Shown here in pieces: positions 42,125 through 50,995 of a stretch of 64,000 nucleotides of DNA (positions are counted from its first letter, which is position 1; the number at the start of each line of letters is the position of its first letter). Where the stretch lies: NCBI RefSeq assembly GCF_002086735.1, contig NZ_MVIJ01000004.1:62001-126000 (forward strand). The letters are read 5' to 3'. A program made the translations under genes and the position numbers. The notes beneath the pieces are model-generated. The model searched no databases. It was given only the letters and a program-made list of their open reading frames with translations, and was not told where the DNA came from. This DNA comes from Mycobacterium scrofulaceum. GTDB lineage: Bacteria > Actinomycetota > Actinomycetes > Mycobacteriales > Mycobacteriaceae.

Positions 42125-43283
42125 TTCCGACGTCGAGGAGTTCCGGGCGCAGTTCGCGGCCTTCCTCGACGAGAATCTCCCTCCCGCAAGCGAAACGTTC
42201 GAGCGCCCACGGTCGGTATCGCACATGCCGCAATGGGCGCGCGACTGGCAGCGGCTGCTGTTCGACAACGGCTGGCTCCTGCCGAGCCAGCCGCCCGAGT
42301 TCGGCGGTCGCAGCGCGACGGTGATTCAGCAGTTCGTCTACCTCGAGGAACTCAGCCGCCGTCGCATCTACCACAGCTTCAACCCGCAGGGCGTGAATAT
42401 CGTTGCGGCGTCGCTGTTGTCGTTCGGCAGCGACGAACAGAAGCGGCGCTGGGCGGTGCCGATCCTGCGGGCCGAGATCACCGCGTCGCTCGGGATGAGC
42501 GAGCCCAGCGCGGGCTCCGACCTGGCGTCGCTGCGCACGCGCGCGGTGCTGGACGGCGATCACTTCGTGGTCAACGGCCAGAAGGTGTGGACGTCGGGAG
42601 CGCACGACGCCGACGTGCTGCTGACCTTCGTCCGCACCAACCCGGATGCGCCGAAGCACAAGGGAATCAGCGCGTTGGTCATCCCCACCGACAGCCCGGG
42701 CCTCGTGCGCCGGCCGTTCCCGTCGATCTGCGGCGCCGAGGACCTGGATTTCAACGAGGTCTTCTTCACCGACGTGCGGGTGCCGGCCGAGAACCTGGTC
42801 GGCGAGATCGACCAGGGCTGGCGGGTGGCCAACGGGTCGCTGGGCCACGAACGCACGATGATGTGGCTGGGCTTCGCCGATCGGCTCGAGAACATGATCG
42901 ACGACTTCCACCCACGCACCGACGTCGAGCGCGACCGGTACGCGAGCACCATCATGGACAAGCAGGCGCTGCGCCTGTTGGGTTCGGCCGCCTTGGCGCG
43001 TGCTTCGCGCGGCGAGGACGACGTGGCCGCGATCTCGGTGCTCAAGCTGCTCGGGTCCGAGGCCGAGCTGCGCGGCATGGAGCTGGCGCTGACGTCGGCG
43101 GGATCCGACGGGCTCGTCCACCCCGGACAGACCGGGCCGTACGCGCACATGAACCTCGACCACTATTTCGCCAGCTGGTTCGAGCGCTACGCCCGCAGCT
43201 TCTCGGGGACGATCGCCGGGGGCACGTCGGAGATCCAGCGCAACATCATCGCCCAGCGGGTGCTCGGTCTGCCGCGCGGTTAG
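42108..43283 (+). CDS. Acyl-CoA dehydrogenase, beta-type subunit
   Basis: 391 residues from GTG 42108, inside the end of the alpha gene (17-base overlap). ACAD motifs 'LGMSEPSAGSDLASL', 'VWTSGAHDADVLLTF' and 'IAGGTSEIQRNI'. It is very similar to the 10249 protein along its whole length, including the 'VQLTFD' start. Probably forms an alpha2-beta2 enzyme with the 41126 product. Confidence 0.92.
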   Translation: MQLTFDSDVEEFRAQFAAFLDENLPPASETFERPRSVSHMPQWARDWQRLLFDNGWLLPSQPPEFGGRSATVIQQFVYLEELSRRRIYHSFNPQGVNIVAASLLSFGSDEQKRRWAVPILRAEITASLGMSEPSAGSDLASLRTRAVLDGDHFVVNGQKVWTSGAHDADVLLTFVRTNPDAPKHKGISALVIPTDSPGLVRRPFPSICGAEDLDFNEVFFTDVRVPAENLVGEIDQGWRVANGSLGHERTMMWLGFADRLENMIDDFHPRTDVERDRYASTIMDKQALRLLGSAALARASRGEDDVAAISVLKLLGSEAELRGMELALTSAGSDGLVHPGQTGPYAHMNLDHYFASWFERYARSFSGTIAGGTSEIQRNIIAQRVLGLPRG

Positions 43284-43304
43284 CTCGCTGTGCGGCGGGA
43301 GTCG

Positions 43305-43877
43305 CTAGACCGGGTCGAATTTGGTGATCAGCCAGGTGCCGTTGACCCGGGCCAGACTCACCAGCACGCTGCTGGACGCCATCGCGGGGTCCGGGTTGTC
43401 CTTGCTGGTGGTGCTCTGGTCGACCAGCACCAGCACCACGGCGGAATTCGGATGCAACTCCGAGACCGCGGCCCCGATCACTCGGGCGCTGGTCTTCAGC
43501 GACTTCTGTTTGGCCGCCGGAGCGACGATCTGCTCGGTGAACTGGTTGTAGTACGACAGGAAATCCCCGGACAGGTGTGACTTCGCGGCGGCGAAGTCCT
43601 TGTCGAGCGACTCGGGCGAGTAGGACAGCAACGCGACCGTTCCGTCGGACGCCGCAGCGACGACCGCGTTCGCGACGCCGGGGTCGGTTTGTTTGTCGGG
43701 CCGGTACTGCTTGAAGTACAACCACGTCGCCGCGCCGCCGGAGATCAGCAGCAGCAAAATCAGCACGACCGGAACGACTTTCACCCCGCGTCCGGGGCGA
43801 TCCGCACTACGCTTTGTGCGCTCGGTCCGTTCGGCGGAGTCGTCGGCGGCCTCGGCGTCCCGGTCAACCGCGCTCAT
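43305..43877 (-). CDS. Mce-associated membrane protein
   Basis: 190 residues from ATG 43877 (ATGA overlap with the upstream partner). Short charged N-terminus, one membrane helix '[20 protein letters not shown]' (about 35-55), then an extracytoplasmic domain of the Mce-associated type ('[20 protein letters not shown]', 'SALVLV'-like strand, C-terminal '[15 protein letters not shown]'). These proteins stabilise or couple Mce transporters in the envelope. Strikingly similar to the 61214 protein. Confidence 0.88.
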   Translation of the reverse strand: MSAVDRDAEAADDSAERTERTKRSADRPGRGVKVVPVVLILLLLISGGAATWLYFKQYRPDKQTDPGVANAVVAAASDGTVALLSYSPESLDKDFAAAKSHLSGDFLSYYNQFTEQIVAPAAKQKSLKTSARVIGAAVSELHPNSAVVLVLVDQSTTSKDNPDPAMASSSVLVSLARVNGTWLITKFDPV

Positions 43878-44668
43878 GGAACGAACTCCAGTTTGGACAT
43901 CTTGTATTGCCCGCCGTCGTCGGTGACGGTCACCTTGAGCCGCCAGTTGCGCGGTTCGTCTTTGGCACCGGCGGCGTTGGAGATCCGCGACGACGCCGCG
44001 ACGAGGACCAAGGCGGAGTCCCCCTCGATGGATTGCACCGCCGCCGCGTTCACGGTTCCCTGGGTGACCACTTTGGACTGCTCCACGACCGTCGTGAAGT
44101 CCTTCGCGCGCTGCTGGAAGTCGTCCCTGAACTGACCGGTCGAGCTGTCGATCACCCGCTGCACGTCCTCCTTGGCCCTGTTGAAGTCCATGGAGAACAT
44201 GTTGACGACACCTTGTCGGGCCCCGGCGATGAAGTTCGCGACGCGCTGGTTGCGCTCGGTGGCTTCGTGATGGTGCCACACCATGAATCCGCTCGCCCCG
44301 ACGAAGGCGCAAATGAGGGCGATGACCGCCGCCTTCCACGCCACGGACAACCGCGGCAGCGGCACGCGGCGCCGGGAGCGGGCCGGCTCTGCTTCCGGTT
44401 CGGCGTCGGCCTCGTCGGCGATGCCCTCTTCGGCCTCCGCGTCCTCGGTTGCTTCGGCGGTCTCGTCGGCGTCGGCGTCGGCAGATTCGTCGCCGGGGGC
44501 TTCGGCGGCCTGCGCTTCGCGCCGGAGCCGGGCGGCACGTGCGCGGGCGCGCGCCGCGGCCGCGAGTGCTTCGGCTTCGGCGGCTTCCGCCTCGGCTTCC
44601 GCGATCAAAGCCATCGTGTCGGCTTTCGACGGAGCCGAATCTTGCGGCGGTTCCTTGCCCTCAGCCAT
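43874..44668 (-). CDS. Mce-associated membrane protein with acidic/coiled N-terminus
   Basis: 264 residues. N-terminal 100 residues are Ala/Glu/Asp-rich, probably coiled coil then disordered ('[19 protein letters not shown]'). One membrane helix at about 110-130 ('[19 protein letters not shown]') follows a basic segment, then the Mce-associated extracytoplasmic domain ('[20 protein letters not shown]'). Partner of the 43305 gene; the same pair organisation recurs at 61214-62622. Confidence 0.88.
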   Translation of the reverse strand: MAEGKEPPQDSAPSKADTMALIAEAEAEAAEAEALAAAARARARAARLRREAQAAEAPGDESADADADETAEATEDAEAEEGIADEADAEPEAEPARSRRRVPLPRLSVAWKAAVIALICAFVGASGFMVWHHHEATERNQRVANFIAGARQGVVNMFSMDFNRAKEDVQRVIDSSTGQFRDDFQQRAKDFTTVVEQSKVVTQGTVNAAAVQSIEGDSALVLVAASSRISNAAGAKDEPRNWRLKVTVTDDGGQYKMSKLEFVP

Positions 44669-44718
44669 CGCGCTTACTGCCCGTCACTTTCCGGATCGAC
44701 TGCCTGCGGGTCACGCGG

Positions 44719-45150
44719 CTACCATCGCACGAGCGAGAACGGCCAGCTGTTGGTGCCCCCCGGTCCGCCGCCGCAGCCGGTGTCGAACGTCGAATCGACC
44801 TGTCCCGCCATCGTCGCCGCATCCCACGAATAAACGTCGTGCGAGGGAAAGAACTGGACCACGCAGCGCACACCGTCGGGCACGTCAACCGCCATGGTGT
44901 AGCGGCCGTTGGACAGGTGTGCGTCTGACTTCCACGGCGCCGCTTGCCCGTTGGGTTGCGCAATCGCTTGGACGGTGAGGCATTCCGGTCCTTGGTCGTA
45001 CCGGCACGGGCGGATCGCCCAGATCCAGCTGTGGCCGGGGTCGCGCGGCGTGTCCAGCCGGTAGTTGCCAACCTGAATGTCCGCGTGGGCGACCGGCTCA
45101 AGAGTGAGTGCGGCGGTGGCGAGCGCAAGGCTCACTGCAACAGTCTTCAC
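44719..45150 (-). CDS. Secreted protein of unknown function
   Basis: 143 residues from GTG 45150 (GGGAG 7 bases upstream; ATG 45165 in frame). Signal peptide 'VKTVAVSLALATAALTLEPV' with probable cleavage after 'AHA'. Mature domain has four or five Cys that could form disulfides ('RPCRYDQGPECLTVQ', 'GVRCVVQF', 'DTGCGGG') and an aromatic-rich beta pattern. Probably exported with the Mce-associated proteins that follow. Confidence 0.78.
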   Translation of the reverse strand: MKTVAVSLALATAALTLEPVAHADIQVGNYRLDTPRDPGHSWIWAIRPCRYDQGPECLTVQAIAQPNGQAAPWKSDAHLSNGRYTMAVDVPDGVRCVVQFFPSHDVYSWDAATMAGQVDSTFDTGCGGGPGGTNSWPFSLVRW

Positions 45151-45290
45151 CGGTGCGTCTCCCATCTCTGCACACGTGCCTGGCCTGAATATAGGGCGCC
45201 GCCACGCTGCACAGGCCTACTCGGAAAAATTGCGGCAGTCAACGGCTCGCTTCCGGTGTCTGCACTCACCCGGCCCGGGCCGGGAGCGGC

Positions 45291-46655
45291 TCAGTCGATG
45301 ACCGCCTCTTCCTTGCGTTCGGTGATCGGTCTGGCCAGCTCTTGCTCGTCGCAAATGCGTTGCAGCTTCTCCAGCGTCTCGTCCAGGCCGGCCCCGATCT
45401 TGCGGCCGGGGGTGAAGCCGGCCGGCAGCTTGCGCATGCCCTGGATGACGCCGATGGTCTCGTAGTGGATGGTGCCCTCGGGGTCGCAGTGATAGTCGGG
45501 CATCCGGTCGAGAACGGCCGTCAGCATCGATTTGAACACGGTGCGAGCCACGTTGGATCCGATGCACCGGTGGACGCCGAGGCCAAAGCTGAAGTGGCGA
45601 TTACCCTTTCGGTCCAGCACGATCTCGTCCGGGTCTTTGAACACCGCTGGGTCCCGGTTGGCCATGGCCCACGAGATCCACAGCCGTTCCCCCTCCTTGA
45701 ACTGGGTGCCGTCGAGTTCGACGTCGTCGGAGAAGGTTCGGCCGTCGCCGGGGGCCGGGGTGAAGTACCGCAGGAATTCCTCGGTCGCCGGGTCGAGCAG
45801 GGTATCGCGTTGCTTGCTGAGCAACTCGCGTTGATCGGGGTGCTCCGAAAGCCATTCCAGTGAATGCGCGGTCAACGCAGTCGTGGTGTCGAAGCCGCCA
45901 CCGATGACCAGGCCGAGGTTGCCGAGGACCTCCAGGTCGGGGGCGGGCTCGCCGTCGATGCGCATCTCGAGCAGGGCGTTGACGATGCCGGGCCGCGGGT
46001 TCTGGCGAATCTCGATCATGTTGTTGACCAGGTCGAGCCCCATCTGCCGATGCATCTCGGTGACTCGCTGGATGTCCGGGGAATGTTCGGGGGTGTACAC
46101 GGCCGCGTGGGTGGGCTCGCTGTACATCTGCCAGTTCTTCAGTGGGATGCCCAGCATGGCCAGTGTCAGGACCGCGGGCACGACATTGGCCAGGTCGTCG
46201 ACGAAGTCGATCTGGCCTTCCCCGATCTTCTCGTCGAGGCAGGCCCGGGTCACGTCGTCGACGAACGGCTTCCAGCGTTTGACGGCGGCCGGTGACAGGT
46301 ACGGGTTGAGCACGTTGCGGTAGATGCGGTGCTCGGGGTCGTCCATCTCCAGGATGCCGCCGCGCACCCCGTTGATCCGGCTGGCCGTCGGAATCGAAAT
46401 GCCTTTGTAGCCGCGGCGTTCGTTGTTGACGTCGTGATCGTTGGACACCGCGGGGCAGCGAGCCAGTTCGAACACCTCGTGGCTTCCGGCCGCCACCCAA
46501 TGGCCGCCGTAGGTGTCGCTCCAGGCCATCGGGCACTTGGCGTGCATCTCTTCGGTGATGGCCTTGAAGTTCGACCGGTATTCCGGGGAATGCCGCTCGA
46601 ACTGATACCGCTTCTTCTTGCGGTCGCTATCGCTGACCGCGTCGCCGACACTCAA
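45291..46655 (-). CDS. Cytochrome P450 with C-terminal extension
   Basis: 454 residues from TTG 46655, with AAAGGGAGA upstream. Heme loop 'FGLGVHRCIGSNVARTV' with Cys364, I-helix 'IGGGFDTTTAL', ExxR in 'TEEFLRYF'. It is longer than the other two P450s and continues about 40 residues beyond the usual end with a charged tail ('DETLEKLQRICDEQELARP'). Co-directional with, and 21 bases after, the ferredoxin at 46677. Confidence 0.95.
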   Translation of the reverse strand: MSVGDAVSDSDRKKKRYQFERHSPEYRSNFKAITEEMHAKCPMAWSDTYGGHWVAAGSHEVFELARCPAVSNDHDVNNERRGYKGISIPTASRINGVRGGILEMDDPEHRIYRNVLNPYLSPAAVKRWKPFVDDVTRACLDEKIGEGQIDFVDDLANVVPAVLTLAMLGIPLKNWQMYSEPTHAAVYTPEHSPDIQRVTEMHRQMGLDLVNNMIEIRQNPRPGIVNALLEMRIDGEPAPDLEVLGNLGLVIGGGFDTTTALTAHSLEWLSEHPDQRELLSKQRDTLLDPATEEFLRYFTPAPGDGRTFSDDVELDGTQFKEGERLWISWAMANRDPAVFKDPDEIVLDRKGNRHFSFGLGVHRCIGSNVARTVFKSMLTAVLDRMPDYHCDPEGTIHYETIGVIQGMRKLPAGFTPGRKIGAGLDETLEKLQRICDEQELARPITERKEEAVID

Positions 46656-46676
46656 AGCTCTGTCTCCCTTTACGTG

Positions 46677-46871
46677 TCATTCGGTGATGATGATGGCCTG
46701 CTCCGGGCAAGACTGCGCGGCTTCGCGAACCTGGTCCTCACGCTCGGCCGGCACCACTTCGTCGACCGCGGACGAACTGCCGTCGATGTCGCTGAGCTGA
46801 AAGGACTCCGGCGCGATCATCGCGCACAGGGTGTGGCCCTGACAGCGTTCTGGATCAACCCAGACCTTCAC
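46677..46871 (-). CDS. [3Fe-4S] ferredoxin (P450 partner)
   Basis: 64 residues from GTG 46871. Cluster motif 'CQGHTLC' with His at the variable position, and 'SCPEQAI' at the end. Located between the SDR and P450 genes in one operon (47603 to 45291), so it is the likely donor to that P450. Confidence 0.93.
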   Translation of the reverse strand: MKVWVDPERCQGHTLCAMIAPESFQLSDIDGSSSAVDEVVPAEREDQVREAAQSCPEQAIIITE

Positions 46872-46901
46872 GGTGTCTCCTTGCGGTGGTTCGTTGCCGG
46901 C

Positions 46902-47603
46902 TCAGGTGTTGCGACCGCCGTTGACGCCCAGGATCTGACCAGTGATGTAGCCGGCCTCTTCGGACACCAGGAAAGCGCATGCCGCCGCGATGTCTTCGGG
47001 CTTGCCCATCCGGCGCACCGGGGTCCGCGCGATGGTCTCCTCGATGTCGCCCAGGAAGCCGTTCTTCTCCGCGGCGCGCAACATCGGGGTGTCGATGAAG
47101 CCCGGCGGCACCGCGTTGACCGTGATGCCGGCGGGGCCGTACTCGAGGGCCAAGGACTTGGTGAGCCCGTTGACCGCGGACTTGGCCGCCACGTAGTGAC
47201 TCATGTACGGCGCGCCGGAGTGCGTGCTCGACGAAGAGATGTTGACGATGCGTCCCCACTGCGCCGCGATCATGTCGGGCAGCACGGCCTGAATGGTGTG
47301 GAAGACCCCGTTGAGGTTGACGTCGATCACCCGTTGCCAGTCGTCGAACGTGATGTTGTTGAAGCGCTTGAATCCGTCCAGACCCGCGGCATTGACGAGA
47401 ACCGTGACCGGCCCCAGCTGGGCGCGGATGGCCGCGACCGCGGCGTCCACCTGCGACCGATCGGTGACGTCCGCGGTGAACGAGTGGTCGTCGTCCGACG
47501 GTCGCAGGTCGATCGTGGCGACGTCCAGACCGTCGGCGCGCAACCGCTGCGCCACGGCAAGCCCGATACCGGATCCGCCGCCGGTGACCACCGCAGTCTT
47601 CAC
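46902..47603 (-). CDS. SDR-family oxidoreductase
   Basis: 233 residues from GTG 47603. 'TGGGSGIGLAVAQRL', 'NAAGLDGFKRF', and catalytic 'YMSHYVAAKSAVNG' with Ser in 'NISSSSTHSG' are typical of FabG-like SDRs. Heads the SDR-ferredoxin-P450 operon, suggesting oxidation of the alcohol made by the P450. Divergent from the ALDH gene. Confidence 0.9.
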   Translation of the reverse strand: MKTAVVTGGGSGIGLAVAQRLRADGLDVATIDLRPSDDDHSFTADVTDRSQVDAAVAAIRAQLGPVTVLVNAAGLDGFKRFNNITFDDWQRVIDVNLNGVFHTIQAVLPDMIAAQWGRIVNISSSSTHSGAPYMSHYVAAKSAVNGLTKSLALEYGPAGITVNAVPPGFIDTPMLRAAEKNGFLGDIEETIARTPVRRMGKPEDIAAACAFLVSEEAGYITGQILGVNGGRNT

Positions 47604-47882
47604 GTTGAGACCTCTACTCCAAAGGTGACCGTCTCAGCCACAAAGAATCTCGCTTACGATTATGAGAACCTTACTCTCGCGGAAGAGCGGGTTGCAACAC
47701 GCCCGGGAAAACCTGTTCGGCCTGCGTCGGGGCGCCTTACGCTGCGACGGATGGGCGTTTGCTTCGCTGGTCAGGGGCCCGGCCTCATTCCTGAGAGTTT
47801 CTTGAATTATCGAGACACGAATGTAAGATTCGCCGGGGAAGAGAATCAAATTATCGTGACCGTCACCACATTAGGGGGTCGG
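47604..47882. promoter_or_regulatory. Divergent gap with near-perfect motif copies
   Basis: 279 bp between the SDR operon and the ALDH gene. GAGAACCTTACTCTC (47664-47678) has one mismatch per arm, and GAGAATCAAATTATC (47841-47855) has a single mismatch, 28 bases before the ALDH ATG. A long open frame crossing this region in phase with ALDH is not credible as coding. The motif copies would link the ALDH-CoA-transferase-mce side to the same regulon. Confidence 0.5.
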
Positions 47883-49409
47883 ATGCCTGCCCAGGACACG
47901 GCAGAGCCCGCCGCTGGAGCCACAGCGGCCATCGCGGACGCCGCGCCTGAGTCACACGCCGACCGCCGGCTGTTGATCGGTGGCCGCCTGGTCACCGCCG
48001 ACAAGACATTTCCGTCGGTCAACCCCGCCACCGGAGCCGTCATCGGACACGCTCCGGACGCCGGTGCCGGGGAGGCCGAAGCGGCGATCGCGGCGGCCCG
48101 GCGTGCGTTCGACACCACCGGTTGGTCCACCGACGTCGAGTTGCGGATCCGCTGCCTCGACCAGCTGCACCGGGTGCTGACCGACCACGCCGACGAGTTG
48201 CGCGAGCTGACCATCGCCGAGGTCGGCGCCACCCGGGCGCTGACCCAGGGCGCTCAGCTCGACGAACCGATCGGCATCGTGCGCTTCTACGCGGATCTGC
48301 TTCGCGGCTATCCGTTCTCCGAAGACCTCGGCGAGAAGGAATCGCGGGGCATGCTCCACCGCCGCTGGGTGGAGAAGGAAGCGGCCGGGGTGGTTGCCGC
48401 GATCATCGCCTACAACTACCCGAACCAGTTGGCGCTGGCGAAGCTGGCCCCGGCGCTGGCCGCCGGGTGCACCGTCGTCCTCAAGGGCGCGCCGGACACA
48501 CCGTTGGTCACGCTGGCGCTCGGTGAGCTGATCGCCGACCACACCGACATACCCGCCGGCGTGGTCAACGTGCTGAGCTCGTCGGGTCCCGGAGCGGGTG
48601 AGGCGCTGACCACCAGCGCCGACGTCGACGTCGTCACCTTCACCGGATCGACCGCCGTCGGGCGCAAGATCATGGCCGCGGCGAGCGACACGGTCAAGCG
48701 GGTCTTCCTGGAATTGGGCGGCAAGTCGGCAGCCATCGTCCTCGACGACGCCGACTTCACCAGCGCGGCCATGTTCGCGGCGTTCAGCATGGTGACCCAC
48801 GCCGGGCAGGGGTGCGCGCTGACGTCGCGGCTGCTGGTGCCCAGGTCGCACCACGACGAGATCGTCGATTTGATCGCGCATAACTTCGCCAAGGTGCGCC
48901 ACGGTGACCCGGCCGACCCGAAAACCTTCATGGGGCCGCTGATCAGCGAACGCCAGCGGGACAAGGTCGACGGCATGGTCCAGCGGGCGGTTGCCGCCGG
49001 AGCCACCCTGGTCACCGGCGGCAAGCGGTTGGATCCCGGCTACTTCTATGCGCCGACGCTGCTCACCGACGTCGATCCCGACAGCGAGATCGCGCAGGAC
49101 GAGATCTTCGGGCCGGTGCTTGTCGTGCTCACGTTCGACGATGACGACGACGCGGTGCGCATCGCCAACAACTCGATCTACGGGCTGGCGGGCGCCGTCT
49201 TCAGCCGCGACCAGGACCGGGCGCTCGCCGTGGCGCGCCGCATCCGGACCGGTTCGTTCTCCATCAACGGCGGCAACTACTTCGGCGCGGACAGCCCGTT
49301 CGGGGGCTTCAAGCAGTCGGGCGTGGGCCGCGAGATGGGCGTCGCCGGGCTGGAGGAGTTCTTGGAGAGCAAGACTTATGCGGTGCCGGCGGCGGGGGCC
49401 CGCGGGTGA
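47883..49409 (+). CDS. Aldehyde dehydrogenase
   Basis: 508 residues from ATG 47883. Catalytic Cys311 in 'GQGCALTSR', Glu277 in 'LELGGKS', and cofactor-binding 'FTGSTAVGRKI'. It would oxidise an aldehyde to an acid, which the following CoA-transferase gene (4-base overlap) could then activate. Position just before the mce operon on the same strand suggests joint use of the imported substrate. Confidence 0.93.
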   Translation: MPAQDTAEPAAGATAAIADAAPESHADRRLLIGGRLVTADKTFPSVNPATGAVIGHAPDAGAGEAEAAIAAARRAFDTTGWSTDVELRIRCLDQLHRVLTDHADELRELTIAEVGATRALTQGAQLDEPIGIVRFYADLLRGYPFSEDLGEKESRGMLHRRWVEKEAAGVVAAIIAYNYPNQLALAKLAPALAAGCTVVLKGAPDTPLVTLALGELIADHTDIPAGVVNVLSSSGPGAGEALTTSADVDVVTFTGSTAVGRKIMAAASDTVKRVFLELGGKSAAIVLDDADFTSAAMFAAFSMVTHAGQGCALTSRLLVPRSHHDEIVDLIAHNFAKVRHGDPADPKTFMGPLISERQRDKVDGMVQRAVAAGATLVTGGKRLDPGYFYAPTLLTDVDPDSEIAQDEIFGPVLVVLTFDDDDDAVRIANNSIYGLAGAVFSRDQDRALAVARRIRTGSFSINGGNYFGADSPFGGFKQSGVGREMGVAGLEEFLESKTYAVPAAGARG

Positions 49410-50611
49410 GGCCGCTCGAGGGCATCCGCGTCCTGGAAGTCGCCATGTACGGGTTCGTCCCGTCGGCGGGCGCCGTGCTCGCCGAGTGGGGCGCGGACGT
49501 CGTCAAGGTCGAGCACGCGGTCACCGGCGACCCGCAACGCGGCCTGCGGCAGACCGGCATGCTGCGGGTCGAAGGTGACCCGAATCCGAACATCGAACAT
49601 GCGAACCGCCTCAAGCGCAGCATCGGGCTCGACATGTCGGTGCCCGAGGGCAAGGACGTGCTCTACGAGCTGGCCCGCCGGTCGGATGTGTTCCTGACCA
49701 GCTTCCTGCCCGGCGCCCGGCAGAAGTTCGGGATCGACGTCGACGACATCCGCGCGGTGAACCCGACCATCGTCTACGCGCGCGGCAGCGCGCTCGGCCC
49801 GCGCGGCGAAGAGGCCACCAAGGGCGGCTACGACATGACCGCCTTCTGGTGCCGGGCCGGCACCGCCGCGACCATCACCCCGGCGGGGATGCCCGGGATG
49901 ATCGCGCCGCCCGGTCCCGCCTACGGTGACACCATCTCCGGCACCAACCTCGCCGGTGGGATCGCGGCGGCCTTGCTCAAGCGCGAACGCACCGGCGAAC
50001 CGTCCGTCGTCGACGTTTCACTGCTCGGCAGCGGGCTGTGGTCGATGGGGCACACGGTCGCCCTGACCAAGCACCTGGGGCAGCGATTGCAAGCGCCACC
50101 GCCGGGCGTGCACGGCGCCCCGAACAACCCGTTGGTGGGCCTCTACACCACGTCCGACGGGCGCTACATCTCCTTTGTGATGATGCAGCCCACCAAGTTC
50201 TGGGCCGACGTGTGCCGCCACGTCGGCCTGCCCGAGCTCGCGGACGACCCGCGATTCGCCACCGTGGAAAAGATCGCCGCCAACACGGCGGACGCCGTGG
50301 AGCTCTTGACCAAGGCCATCGCAACCCGCACGCTTGCCGAGTGGAGCGAACGCTTCGCCACGCTGGCGGGGCCGTGGGCGCCGGTCCAGGACACCCTCCA
50401 GGCCGTCGACGACGCGCAGATTCGGGCAAACGAGTACATGGTGCGCGCGGGCGAACTCGAGCTGGTTGCCAACCCGGTCCAGTTCGACGTCGCGGCGCCG
50501 CGCACTGGTCCGGCGCCCGGATTCGCCGAGCAGACTGACGAGATCTTGATGGAGCTCGGACTCGACTGGGACCGCATCATCGAACTCAAGACGGCCGGCG
50601 CCGTCACCTAG
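49406..50611 (+). CDS. CaiB/BaiF (family III) CoA-transferase
   Basis: 401 residues from GTG 49406. 'GIRVLEVAMYGFVPSAGAV', 'VKVEHAVTGDPQRGL' and 'NPLVGLYTTSDGRYISFVM' are family-typical. At the position of the catalytic Asp in formyl-CoA transferase the segment is 'VVDVSLLGSGLW', i.e. Gly by eye alignment, so the mechanism may differ or the alignment shift. Probably forms a CoA ester from the acid made by the ALDH. Confidence 0.9.
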   Translation: MRPLEGIRVLEVAMYGFVPSAGAVLAEWGADVVKVEHAVTGDPQRGLRQTGMLRVEGDPNPNIEHANRLKRSIGLDMSVPEGKDVLYELARRSDVFLTSFLPGARQKFGIDVDDIRAVNPTIVYARGSALGPRGEEATKGGYDMTAFWCRAGTAATITPAGMPGMIAPPGPAYGDTISGTNLAGGIAAALLKRERTGEPSVVDVSLLGSGLWSMGHTVALTKHLGQRLQAPPPGVHGAPNNPLVGLYTTSDGRYISFVMMQPTKFWADVCRHVGLPELADDPRFATVEKIAANTADAVELLTKAIATRTLAEWSERFATLAGPWAPVQDTLQAVDDAQIRANEYMVRAGELELVANPVQFDVAAPRTGPAPGFAEQTDEILMELGLDWDRIIELKTAGAVT

Positions 50612-50995
50612 GACCGGAGGTGTCCTCGATGTCTGAGCCGACCGTAGCGGCCGTGGCGACTCATTCGCCCCTGCTAAGCGGAGTGCTGATTGCTTGTCGG
50701 ATAACGGTTATGCATTTTCCGCTCCACTCGGACTCGCTATGAGTCATAATCGCCGGACGCTTCAAGACTTGGGGCACCACGTTTTGAAGCGCCTACTCAC
50801 GCGACAGAACGGAGGTCCTGGCGTGGGGTTGGGAAGCGCTGTCATGCCCGGGACAGATGCCGGATTCCGGCCACCCGCAAGGCGTTTCGTCGTTTCCAGC
50901 ACGCCGTCGTGGCCGCCGGTCCAGCCTAATCTACAGCAGTCAGCACACCGGAACAAGACTGCCGGTCTCATAACTCAGGAAGGGGTTTGAGGCCG
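50612..50995. other. 384-bp region before the mce operon
   Basis: Probably holds the mce promoter. Visible items are a short open frame with a good ribosome-binding site (50629-50742) and a small perfect palindrome ATAACGGTTAT at 50701-50711 inside it. No copy of the GAGAAT motif was found here. The rest shows nothing I can name. Confidence 0.5.
50629..50742 (+). CDS. Possible 37-residue leader or small ORF
   Basis: ATG 50629 is 8 bases after GGAGG (50616-50620) and opens a 37-codon frame beginning 'MSEPTVAAVATHSPLLSG'. It follows the CoA-transferase stop by 17 bases. No family recognised; it could be chance, a small protein, or a leader peptide. Confidence 0.25.
   Translation: MSEPTVAAVATHSPLLSGVLIACRITVMHFPLHSDSL

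Noticed and set aside
45269..45284. 16-bp palindrome CCCGGCCCGGGCCGGG after the P450 gene
   Set aside because: Simple GC palindrome without loop or T-tract; common by chance in such DNA, so not called a terminator.
46329..47882. Long in-frame 5' extension of the ALDH gene
   Set aside because: It crosses the antisense P450, ferredoxin and SDR genes and the promoter gap; ALDH homology starts after ATG 47883.
50694..50990. 98-codon open frame before yrbEA
   Set aside because: No ribosome-binding site, no recognisable domain, and it occupies the probable mce promoter.
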